A stretch of 64,000 nucleotides of DNA. Origin: Prodigiosinella aquatilis (GTDB lineage Bacteria; Pseudomonadota; Gammaproteobacteria; Enterobacterales; Enterobacteriaceae). The translations under genes were made by a program, and so were the position numbers. The notes under the pieces were generated by a model, which had not been told where the DNA came from, made no database searches, and saw only the letters and a list, made by a program, of their open reading frames with translations. The stretch spans positions 4,154,001-4,218,000 of the forward strand of contig CP128857.1 of NCBI GenBank assembly GCA_030388725.1. The letters are read 5' to 3'. Positions 18,902 to 26,142 of the stretch are shown here, piece by piece (position 1 is the first letter of the stretch; each line of letters begins with the position of its first letter).

Positions 18902-20302
18902 ATGGCTAAAACCTTATATCAGAAACTGTTCGATGCTCATATCGTTCACGAAGCGCCGAATGAAACACCGCTGTTGTATATCGACCGTCATCTGGTGCAT
19001 GAAGTGACGTCACCCCAGGCGTTTGATGGTTTACGGGCCATGAAACGTCAGGTACGCCAGCCAGGCAAGACTTTCGCCACCATGGACCACAATGTCTCCA
19101 CCCAGACGCGTGATATCAACGCCAGTGGTGACATGGCTCGTATTCAGATGCAGGAACTGATTAAAAACTGCGCCGAATTCGGTGTGCAGCTGTATGACCT
19201 GAACCACCCTTATCAAGGTATCGTGCATGTTATCGGGCCAGAACAGGGCATGACGCTGCCAGGTATGACTATCGTCTGCGGTGACTCTCATACCGCCACC
19301 CACGGCGCGTTCGGCTCACTGGCATTTGGTATCGGTACCTCTGAGGTTGAGCATGTACTGGCAACGCAAACCCTGAAGCAGGGTCGCGCCAAAACCATGA
19401 AGATTGAGGTCACTGGCAAAGCAGCTCCGGGCATCACCGCCAAAGACATCGTACTGGCAATCATCGGTACAACCGGTAGTGCCGGTGGTACTGGCCACGT
19501 GGTGGAATTCTGTGGTGAAGCGATCGAAGCGCTGAGCATGGAAGGCCGCATGACACTGTGCAACATGGCGATTGAAATGGGTGCCAAAGCGGGTCTGGTT
19601 GCACCGGATGAAACCACTTTCGCTTATCTGAAAGGCCGTCAGTTCGCACCGAAAGGCAGCGACTGGGATGCCGCAGTGGCTTACTGGCGTACCCTGAAAT
19701 CGGATGCCGACGCACACTTTGATCGTGTTGTGACGCTAAACGCCGCCGATATCGCACCGCAGGTCACCTGGGGCACCAATCCTGGCCAGGTGATTGCCGT
19801 GAACCAGATTATTCCGGCACCGGAATCCTTTACCGATCCGGTAGAACGCGCCTCGGCAGAAAAAGCACTGGCCTACATGGGCCTGCAATCCGGTGTAAAA
19901 CTGACAGAAGTTGCTATCGACAAGGTCTTTATTGGCTCCTGCACCAACTCCCGCATTGAGGATTTACGTGCGGCCGCAGCGATTGCTAAAGGTCGGAAAG
20001 TGGCCAGTGGCGTACAGGCGATTGTGGTGCCCGGCTCCGGTCCGGTGAAAGCACAGGCGGAGGAGGAAGGTCTGGACAAGATCTTTATCGACGCCGGTTT
20101 CGAATGGCGTCTGCCCGGCTGCTCCATGTGTCTGGCCATGAATAATGACCGCCTGAATCCGGGCGAGCGCTGTGCATCTACCAGTAACCGTAACTTTGAA
20201 GGTCGTCAGGGGCGCGGTGGTCGTACTCATCTGGTCAGCCCGGCCATGGCCGCTGCCGCTGCCGTAGCCGGTCATTTTGCCGACATCCGTGAACTGAACT
20301 GA
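18902..20302 (+). CDS. leuC: LeuC, isopropylmalate isomerase large subunit
   Basis: Aconitase-family subunit (466 aa) carrying the [4Fe-4S] cluster; with LeuD it interconverts 2- and 3-isopropylmalate. Cluster ligands are visible as the cysteine in SCTNSR and the two in GCSMCLAMN. DHNVSTQTRD and GDSHTATHGAFG are conserved. It starts 2 bp after leuB. Confidence 0.98.
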   Translation: MAKTLYQKLFDAHIVHEAPNETPLLYIDRHLVHEVTSPQAFDGLRAMKRQVRQPGKTFATMDHNVSTQTRDINASGDMARIQMQELIKNCAEFGVQLYDLNHPYQGIVHVIGPEQGMTLPGMTIVCGDSHTATHGAFGSLAFGIGTSEVEHVLATQTLKQGRAKTMKIEVTGKAAPGITAKDIVLAIIGTTGSAGGTGHVVEFCGEAIEALSMEGRMTLCNMAIEMGAKAGLVAPDETTFAYLKGRQFAPKGSDWDAAVAYWRTLKSDADAHFDRVVTLNAADIAPQVTWGTNPGQVIAVNQIIPAPESFTDPVERASAEKALAYMGLQSGVKLTEVAIDKVFIGSCTNSRIEDLRAAAAIAKGRKVASGVQAIVVPGSGPVKAQAEEEGLDKIFIDAGFEWRLPGCSMCLAMNNDRLNPGERCASTSNRNFEGRQGRGGRTHLVSPAMAAAAAVAGHFADIRELN

Positions 20303-20315
20303 AGAGGACTGCCAC

Positions 20316-20918
20316 ATGGCTAAATTTACTCAACATACTGGTTTGGTGGTTCCGCTGGATGCCGCCAACGTCGACACGGATGCCATCATTCCAAAACAGT
20401 TTTTACAGAAAGTGACTCGTACCGGTTTTGGACAGCATCTGTTTAACGACTGGCGTTTCCTGGATGATGCAGGCAAAGAAGCTAATCCGGATTTTGTGCT
20501 GAACAAACCGCGTTACAAAGGTGCCAGTATTTTGCTGGCCCGAGAAAACTTCGGCTGTGGCTCATCTCGTGAGCATGCTCCGTGGGCACTGACCGATTAC
20601 GGTTTCAAGGTGGTGATCGCACCGAGTTTCGCCGATATTTTTTACGGCAACGCATTTAACAACCAACTGCTGCCGGTTACGCTGAATGAATCTGATATTG
20701 ACGATCTGTTCACACTGGTGGAAAGTCAGGAAGGCATCACCTTCACTGTGGATCTGGAAACGCAAACCGTGCAGGCCGGCGGCAAAAGCTACCCGTTCGA
20801 GATTGATAGTTTCCGCCGTCACTGCATGATTAACGGGTTGGACAGTATCGGCCTGACGCTGCAACACGAAACCGATATCAGCCATTACGAACAGCATCAA
20901 CCTGCATTTTTGCGTTGA
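20316..20918 (+). CDS. leuD: LeuD, isopropylmalate isomerase small subunit
   Basis: Swivel-domain partner of LeuC, 200 aa. Contains the family's VDTDAIIPKQFLQKV, ENFGCGSSREHAPWAL and IAPSFADIFYGNAFNNQLLPV stretches. Preceded by an AGAGGA ribosome site 13 bp after leuC. Last gene of the leu operon; the structured repeat at 20917 begins at its stop codon. Confidence 0.98.
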   Translation: MAKFTQHTGLVVPLDAANVDTDAIIPKQFLQKVTRTGFGQHLFNDWRFLDDAGKEANPDFVLNKPRYKGASILLARENFGCGSSREHAPWALTDYGFKVVIAPSFADIFYGNAFNNQLLPVTLNESDIDDLFTLVESQEGITFTVDLETQTVQAGGKSYPFEIDSFRRHCMINGLDSIGLTLQHETDISHYEQHQPAFLR

Positions 20919-21066
20919 TAACGGGAGAAGAGAGTAAAGCATCCGCGTCAGCAATGACGCAGTTTGTGCTGACAAGGATGTACTTGCAGTGTCTTTACGA
21001 TCTCTCCATTATCATCGCAATATGCATGTTGTCATCGAACTCAGCCCACCCAAGGTGGGCTTTTTT
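20917..21066 (+). repeat. Structured repeat element, copy A, ending in an intrinsic terminator
   Basis: From position 20917 the sequence aligns without a gap for 124 bp with copy B at 53227 (92 of 124 identical by my count). Shared core: TAAAGCATCCGCG, GTACTTGCAG and GTCTTTACGAT. Predicted folding: an outer stem closing GATAA.../...CATTATC, an inner TAAAG/CTTTA stem, then a hairpin GCGTCA-GCAA-TGACGC. In copy B that hairpin is GCGCCA-GGGA-TGGCGC, so both sides changed together. A second small hairpin holds AAGGAT. I do not recognise the family. It may be an sRNA, a processed 3' UTR or a DNA repeat. Confidence 0.7.
21043..21066 (+). terminator. Intrinsic terminator after leuABCD/repeat A
   Basis: AGCCCACC (21043-21050), loop CAA, GGTGGGCT (21054-21061), then a run of T. 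Strong plus-strand terminator closing the leu transcript or the repeat-derived RNA. Confidence 0.92.
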
Positions 21067-21237
21067 ATCACTCTCGACGTAGGCTTTGGCTCCAGTACAC
21101 CATAGATGTCTCCGACTAGTGCATAAAAGCAGGTTTCCTGTCAGATCGAGGTTGCCATCACGATCACGGTTTTCTACCTTATTTCTGGCCTATGCTGTAG
21201 ATTGTAAGTTTATTGCACACCGAGATAAGGAGGACTC

Positions 21238-21348
21238 ATGACACGCATCATCCGGTGTTACCGCCTGAGCATCTCCGGCGATTCCCGTCCCTGGTTTAAT
21301 ATCGATTATCGTCTGACCAACGACTTTCCCCGTCCGTTTCATGCCTGA
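21238..21348 (+). CDS. tnaC: TnaC, tryptophan-sensing leader peptide
   Basis: 36-codon leader with a good AAGGAGG ribosome site 7 bp upstream. The second half reads PWFNIDYRLTNDFPRPFHA. The WFNID motif and a proline 12 residues after the Trp reproduce the spacing of E. coli TnaC (Trp12, Asp16, Pro24), the residues needed for tryptophan-dependent ribosome stalling. Here five further residues follow that proline before TGA, whereas E. coli TnaC stops right after it; Proteus vulgaris TnaC also continues past its proline. tnaA begins 99 bp later, so the spacer available for Rho loading is shorter than in E. coli. Confidence 0.85.
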   Translation: MTRIIRCYRLSISGDSRPWFNIDYRLTNDFPRPFHA

Positions 21349-21447
21349 TTCAGCCTCGCGCTGATCTTTCTGCTTTTATTTTTTTCAACAATGCCTGGCA
21401 TTTTTGCCATGCCGTTGTCCTGGTTTTTATTTGTCTGGAAAAATTAC

Positions 21448-22848
21448 ATGAAACGTATTCCCGAACCTTTTCGCATCAAAATGGTAGAAAACATCCGTAT
21501 GACTACGCGTATCGAGCGTGAAAACGCCTTGCAGGAAGCCGGTTATAACCCGTTCCTGTTGCGCAGTGAGGATGTGTATATCGATCTGCTGACCGATTCC
21601 GGCACCGGTGCCATGAGTGACCGCCAGTGGGCAGGGCTGATGATGGGCGATGAAGCCTATGCAGGCTCGCGCAACTACTACCATTTGTGTGATCAGGTAA
21701 AAACGCTACTTGGCTACCCCTTTACTATCCCAACCCATCAGGGACGTGGCGCAGAACAAATCCTGTTTCCTTGCCTTATCGCCAAAAAACAGCGGGAGGG
21801 CGGTGGCAAAAAGCCCATTTTTATTTCCAATTTCCATTTCGATACCACCGCCGCCCATGTGGAGCTGAACGGTGCCCGAGCCATTAATGTGGTCACGCCC
21901 AAAGCTTTTGACACCACTACCTACTATGACTGGAAAGGGGATTTTGACCTCGATCTGCTGCAAACCACCATTGAACAACACGGCCCGGAGAATGTGGTGG
22001 CGATTATCACTACTATCACCTGCAACAGTTCCGGCGGCCAGCCGGTTTCGATGAAAAACATGCGTGAGGTATACCGCATTGCCCAACAGCACCAGATTCC
22101 GGTCGTGATCGACTCCGCCCGTTTTTGTGAAAACGCCTGGTTTATCAAACAGCGGGAAGCGGGTTATGAAAACCGCTCCATCAAAGAGATCGTCCTCGAG
22201 ATGTATCAGTACGGCGATATGCTGACCATGTCGGCGAAAAAAGATTCGATGGTGAATATTGGCGGATTGTGTTGTTTCCGTAGTGATGAGGACTTGTTTA
22301 ATGATGTCCGTATCCGCTGCGTACCAATGGAAGGTTTTGTGACCTATGGCGGATTGGCCGGGCGCGATATGGAAGCCCTGGCCATCGGTCTGGAAGAAGG
22401 TATGAATGAAGACCATCTGACTTACCGTATCGGCCAGGTGACATACCTTGGTGAACGGTTGAAAGCGGGCGGCATTCCGATTCAGTACCCGGTTGGTGGT
22501 CACGCGGTATTTGTCGATGCCAGAAAAATGCTGCCACACATCCCGGCAGAACAATTCCCGGCACAAGCATTGAATAACGAACTCTATCTGGAAGCGGGAA
22601 TTCGCAGCGTTGAGATCGGGTCACTGCTGCTAGGACGCGATCCAGATACTGGCAAACAGAAACCCTCACCGCTGGAACTGCTACGCTTGACCATTCCACG
22701 CCGGGTTTATACTAACGACCACATGGACTATATCGCCGATTCACTGATTGCACTGAAAGAGCGGGCCACCAGCATCAAGGGACTGACCTTTACCTACGAA
22801 CCCCCGGTATTGCGTCACTTTGTCGCCCGGCTGAAACCGGTGGAATAA
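21448..22848 (+). CDS. tnaA: TnaA, tryptophanase (tryptophan indole-lyase)
   Basis: PLP enzyme degrading L-tryptophan to indole, pyruvate and ammonia; 466 aa from MKRIPEPFRI (E. coli TnaA 471). The PLP lysine is K265 in MSAKKDSM. Three features favour tryptophanase over the related tyrosine phenol-lyase: an Asp at residue 132 (FDTT) where TPL has Thr; Ile in RSVEIGS where TPL has Arg; and the C-terminal VLRHF histidine. The preceding TnaC-like leader agrees. A longer frame from 21391 is possible but not supported by homology. No tnaB permease follows; the next feature is the convergent sgrS. Confidence 0.93.
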   Translation: MKRIPEPFRIKMVENIRMTTRIERENALQEAGYNPFLLRSEDVYIDLLTDSGTGAMSDRQWAGLMMGDEAYAGSRNYYHLCDQVKTLLGYPFTIPTHQGRGAEQILFPCLIAKKQREGGGKKPIFISNFHFDTTAAHVELNGARAINVVTPKAFDTTTYYDWKGDFDLDLLQTTIEQHGPENVVAIITTITCNSSGGQPVSMKNMREVYRIAQQHQIPVVIDSARFCENAWFIKQREAGYENRSIKEIVLEMYQYGDMLTMSAKKDSMVNIGGLCCFRSDEDLFNDVRIRCVPMEGFVTYGGLAGRDMEALAIGLEEGMNEDHLTYRIGQVTYLGERLKAGGIPIQYPVGGHAVFVDARKMLPHIPAEQFPAQALNNELYLEAGIRSVEIGSLLLGRDPDTGKQKPSPLELLRLTIPRRVYTNDHMDYIADSLIALKERATSIKGLTFTYEPPVLRHFVARLKPVE

Positions 22849-22863
22849 CCCGAAAAGAACAAT

Positions 22864-23175
22864 AAAAAAAAGCCAGCGAAGGAATTCGCTGGCTGGTGAC
22901 ATGCACCATTACTCAGAATACACAGATTATTTCCATTCACACCGCTCTCTGACTCATAACCAGCGGCGATACTCTTCTTCAGAGAGGGTTTCAATCTTCC
23001 ATTGTGTGGCCTGCTGTAATAGATCCATCCGCTGCTGAACAGATAACCAACCACACCATTTTGCCTTGCAGGTTGAAAAGTAATGTTGATAGAAGCTGTA
23101 CAATCGGAATGAGTCCATAATCCATCTCCTGACTTTTCACTAAATACCTTTTAGCCTTTCACTAAGTAAAAGTAT
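22864..23175 (-). ncRNA. sgrS: SgrS, sugar-phosphate stress small RNA (5' end approximate)
   Basis: Hfq-dependent sRNA that blocks ptsG translation during glucose-phosphate stress. Evidence: position divergent from sgrR; an internal SgrT-like ORF; a 3' segment reading CTGAGTAATGGTG, close to the E. coli base-pairing core CTGAGTATTGGTG; and a 3' terminator GCCAGCGAA/TTCGCTGGC followed by eight T on the minus strand (22864-22871). The 5' end is not defined; a TATATT box at about 23187-23182 would place the start near 23175. Overall sequence outside the core is unlike E. coli, as is usual for SgrS. Confidence 0.85.
22954..23118 (-). CDS. sgrT: SgrT, glucose-PTS inhibitory peptide encoded within SgrS
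   Basis: 54-aa peptide starting MDSFRLYSFYQHYFSTCKA. The FYQHYF motif, the Trp-rich WCGWLSVQQRM stretch and the following LLQQATQW align with E. coli SgrT (FYQHYF, LRWLSVPQRL, MQWDD), which inhibits the EIICB-Glc transporter. A GGAG ribosome site lies 8 nt upstream. It is longer than the 43-aa E. coli peptide, with an acidic LSEEEYRRWL tail. Confidence 0.85.
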   Translation of the reverse strand: MDSFRLYSFYQHYFSTCKAKWCGWLSVQQRMDLLQQATQWKIETLSEEEYRRWL

Positions 23176-23231
23176 CGACGTAATATAGGGAAAGATATAT
23201 TGATGACTTTCAGTCGCGGAGTTCCCCTTTT

Positions 23232-24890
23232 ATGTCGTCCACTCGCCTGCAACAACAGTTCATCAGGTTATGGCAATGCTTTCAGGGACAAACTACTGAA
23301 ACTACCCTGCAGGAGTTAACCGGGGTTTTGAGCTGCTCACGCCGCCACATTCGATCCCTGCTGGGCGCCATGCAAAAACAGGGTTGGTTAATCTGGCACG
23401 CTGAAGTCGGTCGGGGGAAACGGTCAAAACTCACGTTCCTCTATACTGGCCTGGCGCTGCAACAGCAACGGGCGGAAGACCTGCTGGAGCAGGATCGTAT
23501 CGATCAGTTGGTGCAACTGGTGGGCGATAAGGAGACCTTACGACAAATGCTGTTGTCACATCTGGGTCGCAGCTTCCGTCAAGGCAAGCATTTACTACGT
23601 ATCGCTTATTACCGCCCGATGCGCAATCTGCTGCCTGGTACCGCCTTGCGACGTTCAGAAATGCATATAGCCCGCCAGATTTTCAGCGGATTGACCAACA
23701 TAAATGAGGAAAATGGGGAACTACAACCGGATCTAGCCCACCACTGGCAGCAAATTTCACCGTTGCACTGGCGGTTTTATTTACGCCCGGCGGTCCGTTT
23801 CCACCACGGCCGCGAGATGACCATGGACGATATCGTGACGTCTTTGAGTCGGTTAACCTCACTGCCCTTGTTTACTCACATCGACAACATCATATCTCCC
23901 ACGCCTTTTGTGATCGATATTCGACTGCATAGCACTGATGTCTGGCTGCCGTGGTTACTGGGCAGCGCTTCAGCCATGATTGTGCCGCAGGAGTGGCAAA
24001 CACTGCCGGATTTTGCTCATCAGCCTATTGGTACCGGCCCCTATGCCGTGGTGCGCAATAGTCATAGTCAGTTGAAAATCACCGCCTTTGACGACTATTT
24101 TGGTTACCGCGCCCTAATTGATGAAGTCAGTATCTGGGTATTGCCGGATACACCTGAGGTGATTTCCTGTGCAGTTCAGTTACAAAACGACGACTCTCCG
24201 AACAACAAACTGGAAAATCGGCTGGAAGAAGGGTGCTACTTTCTGCTGTTCGACCATCGCTCTTCCCTGACGTCATCACTGGAAATTCGCCGCTGGCTAT
24301 GTCAGGTACTCAGCCCGGTAGCCATACTCAATCAAGCCAATGGGCTTTATCAGAGTAATTGGTCACCCGCTTACGGACTGTTGCCACGCTGGCACCATAG
24401 TCAACTTAGCCTGTTACAGGACAAGCCTCAGGGACTGAGACAACTGACGGTGACGTTCTACCGTGAACATCTGGAATATCAGGATCTCAGTGCCATTATG
24501 CAGAAACTGCTGGCACAACATGGTGTCACGTTAAACGTCCAAATCGTCGATTATGACGATTGGTATCAAGGCAATGGTACCAGTGATATCTGGCTCGGCA
24601 GCGCCAATTTCTATCTGCCACTGGAGTTTTCCTTGTTCGCCATGCTGTATGAACTCCCCTTATTACAACACTGCCTGGATGAGGATTTGACGCAAGATGC
24701 AAAACGCTGGCGGGAAGGTTCTCTGTCACCCACGGAGTGGAGCCAAATGCGGGTGATAAACCACCAGATTCATCCGCTGTTCCACCACTGGCTACAGTTA
24801 CAAGGGAAACGCAGTATGCGTGGTATTCGTATGAATACGCTGGGATGGTTTGATTTCAAATCCGCCTGGTTTGTGCCGCCAGAAAACTGA
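23232..24890 (+). CDS. sgrR: SgrR, transcriptional activator of sgrS
   Basis: Regulator of 552 aa. An N-terminal winged-helix domain (residues about 1-110; GVLSCSRRHIRSLL) is fused to an SBP_bac_5 type solute-binding domain thought to sense a sugar phosphate. The domain boundary YTGLALQQQRAEDLLEQDRIDQL and the C-terminus RGIRMNTLGWFDFKSAWF are nearly identical to E. coli. Divergent from sgrS over a short shared promoter region (23119-23231). No setA follows; thiBPQ do. Confidence 0.97.
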   Translation: MSSTRLQQQFIRLWQCFQGQTTETTLQELTGVLSCSRRHIRSLLGAMQKQGWLIWHAEVGRGKRSKLTFLYTGLALQQQRAEDLLEQDRIDQLVQLVGDKETLRQMLLSHLGRSFRQGKHLLRIAYYRPMRNLLPGTALRRSEMHIARQIFSGLTNINEENGELQPDLAHHWQQISPLHWRFYLRPAVRFHHGREMTMDDIVTSLSRLTSLPLFTHIDNIISPTPFVIDIRLHSTDVWLPWLLGSASAMIVPQEWQTLPDFAHQPIGTGPYAVVRNSHSQLKITAFDDYFGYRALIDEVSIWVLPDTPEVISCAVQLQNDDSPNNKLENRLEEGCYFLLFDHRSSLTSSLEIRRWLCQVLSPVAILNQANGLYQSNWSPAYGLLPRWHHSQLSLLQDKPQGLRQLTVTFYREHLEYQDLSAIMQKLLAQHGVTLNVQIVDYDDWYQGNGTSDIWLGSANFYLPLEFSLFAMLYELPLLQHCLDEDLTQDAKRWREGSLSPTEWSQMRVINHQIHPLFHHWLQLQGKRSMRGIRMNTLGWFDFKSAWFVPPEN

Positions 24891-24934
24891 CACGGCACTT
24901 TTCCTTATGTTACGAAGTCTTTACAATACGTCCG

Positions 24935-25107
24935 TTCTCAACGGGGTGCGATAAAAACCCGATGGCAGACAGCCATTGACGAACCTGGCAACCAGGTTGT
25001 CATTCCCGCCCAAACGGGGAAATTTCGCCTGCCGCCATGGCGTTTTTATCGCTGAGAAAATACCCGTCGAACCTGATCCGGTTAACACCGGCGGAGGGAT
25101 TTGAGAG
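24935..25107 (+). promoter_or_regulatory. TPP riboswitch (THI element) with a large P3 insertion
   Basis: Conserved blocks are present: TTCTCAACGGGGTG at the 5' side, then CTGAGAAAATACCCGTCGAACCTG split around the central junction, and GGAGGGATTTGAG at the 3' side closing P1. Between them P3 is extended by a perfect 11-bp stem (GCGATAAAAAC at 24948-24958 with GTTTTTATCGC at 25042-25052). That stem encloses 83 nt containing at least two further hairpins (around AACCTGG/CCAGGTT and CCCG/CGGG). Controls thiBPQ in response to thiamine pyrophosphate. Confidence 0.93.
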
Positions 25108-25162
25108 TGCTTCCTGCTGACTCAAAGACCTTTGCCACCCTAAACTTCAGGAGTGCAAAGTG
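25100..25162 (+). promoter_or_regulatory. Candidate riboswitch expression platform at the thiB start
   Basis: CTTTGC (25130-25135) can pair with GCAAAG (25155-25160), enclosing the CAGGAG ribosome site and reaching the thiB GTG. Upstream, TTTGAG (25100-25105, part of the P1 3' strand) is complementary to CTCAAA (25121-25126). The arrangement suggests translational control by sequestering the ribosome site; this is inference from pairing only. Confidence 0.5.
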
Positions 25163-26142
25163 TTGAAAAAATTATTGTCCTGTCTGTTATTGATTTCCGC
25201 CCCCGTTTTCGCCAAACCAACGCTAACGGTGTACACCTATGACTCCTTCGCCTCTGAATGGGGCCCCGGCCCGGCGGTCAAAAAAGCATTTGAAAAGAAG
25301 TGCGACTGCGAACTGAAATTCGTGGTGTTGGAAGATGGTGTCTCGCTGTTAAACCGTCTGCGGATGGAAGGCAAACACACCAAGGCTGATATCGTGCTGG
25401 GGCTGGACAATAATCTGGTGCAAGCCGCCGCGCAGACCGGATTGTTCCGCCAGTCGGATGTTGATATCCATGCGCTAACCGTCCCCGGCGGCTGGAAAAA
25501 TACCACCTTCATTCCCTACGATTACGGCTATTTCGCCTTTGTTTACAACAAAGATACGCTGAAAAACCCGCCGAAAAGTCTGCATGAACTTATCGACAGT
25601 CCTCGACAATGGAAGGTTATCTATCAAGATCCGCGGACCAGCACGCCGGGTTTAGGTTTGCTGCTGTGGATGCAGAAAGTCTACGGTGATCAGGCACCAC
25701 AGGCATGGAAAAAACTGGCCGCGAAAACCGTTACCGTCACCAAAGGCTGGAGTGAAGCCTATGGTCTGTTCCTGAAAGGCGAAGCCGATCTGGTACTGAG
25801 CTACACCACCTCTCCGGCGTATCACATCATCGAGGAGAAAAAACAAATTACGCTGCCGCCAATTTCAGTGAAGGACATTATCTGCAAGTAGAAGTGGCCG
25901 GTCAGTTGGCTTCCAGTAAACATCCTCAGTTGGCGACACGTTTCATGCAGTTTATGTTGACGCCGGCATTCCAGCAGATCATCCCCACCACCAACTGGAT
26001 GTACCCGGTGATCAAGACCGAATTACCCGCGGGTTACAACGCACTGACAATCCCGGCCCACACCCTGGAATATACACCACAGCAAGTAGCACAGCAGCGC
26101 AATAACTGGATTCAGGCATGGTTACGCGCCGTCAGCCACTAG
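25160..26142 (+). pseudogene. thiB: ThiB (TbpA), periplasmic thiamine-binding protein, frameshifted
   Basis: ABC-transporter binding protein for thiamine, TMP and TPP. The first frame (GTG 25160 to stop 25891) gives a signal peptide ending VFAKP and 243 residues collinear with E. coli ThiB through SPAYHIIEEKK. After an A6 run (about 25844-25849) it continues out of frame and stops. The remaining C-terminal 90 residues are present in the -1 frame (YAAANFSEGHYLQVEVAGQ...RAVSH to 26142). Adding one A in the A-rich tract would restore a full-length protein of about 327 aa. The tract is not an in-register X XXY YYZ slippery site. Either a real inactivating deletion, a sequencing error in a homopolymer, or slippage at A6. 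thiP and thiQ are intact. Confidence 0.85.

Noticed and set aside
21150..21170. CRP site upstream of tnaC
   Set aside because: The best candidate (TTGCCATCACGATCACGG) matches one half-site moderately and the other poorly; catabolite control is expected for tna, but I would not annotate this sequence.
21391..21447. Longer N-terminus for tnaA starting MPGIFAMPLSW
   Set aside because: Alignment to E. coli tryptophanase begins at MKRIPEPFRI; the extra hydrophobic segment is the untranslated tnaC-tnaA spacer.
21448..22848. Tyrosine phenol-lyase instead of tryptophanase
   Set aside because: The residues that separate the two enzymes (Asp in FDTT, Ile in RSVEIGS) and the TnaC-like leader favour tryptophanase.
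25844..25850. Programmed -1 frameshift site in thiB (A AAA AAC)
   Set aside because: The heptamer is not in the register X XXY YYZ relative to the incoming frame (frame reads AAA AAA C), and ThiB is made from one frame in relatives; an indel or sequencing error is simpler.
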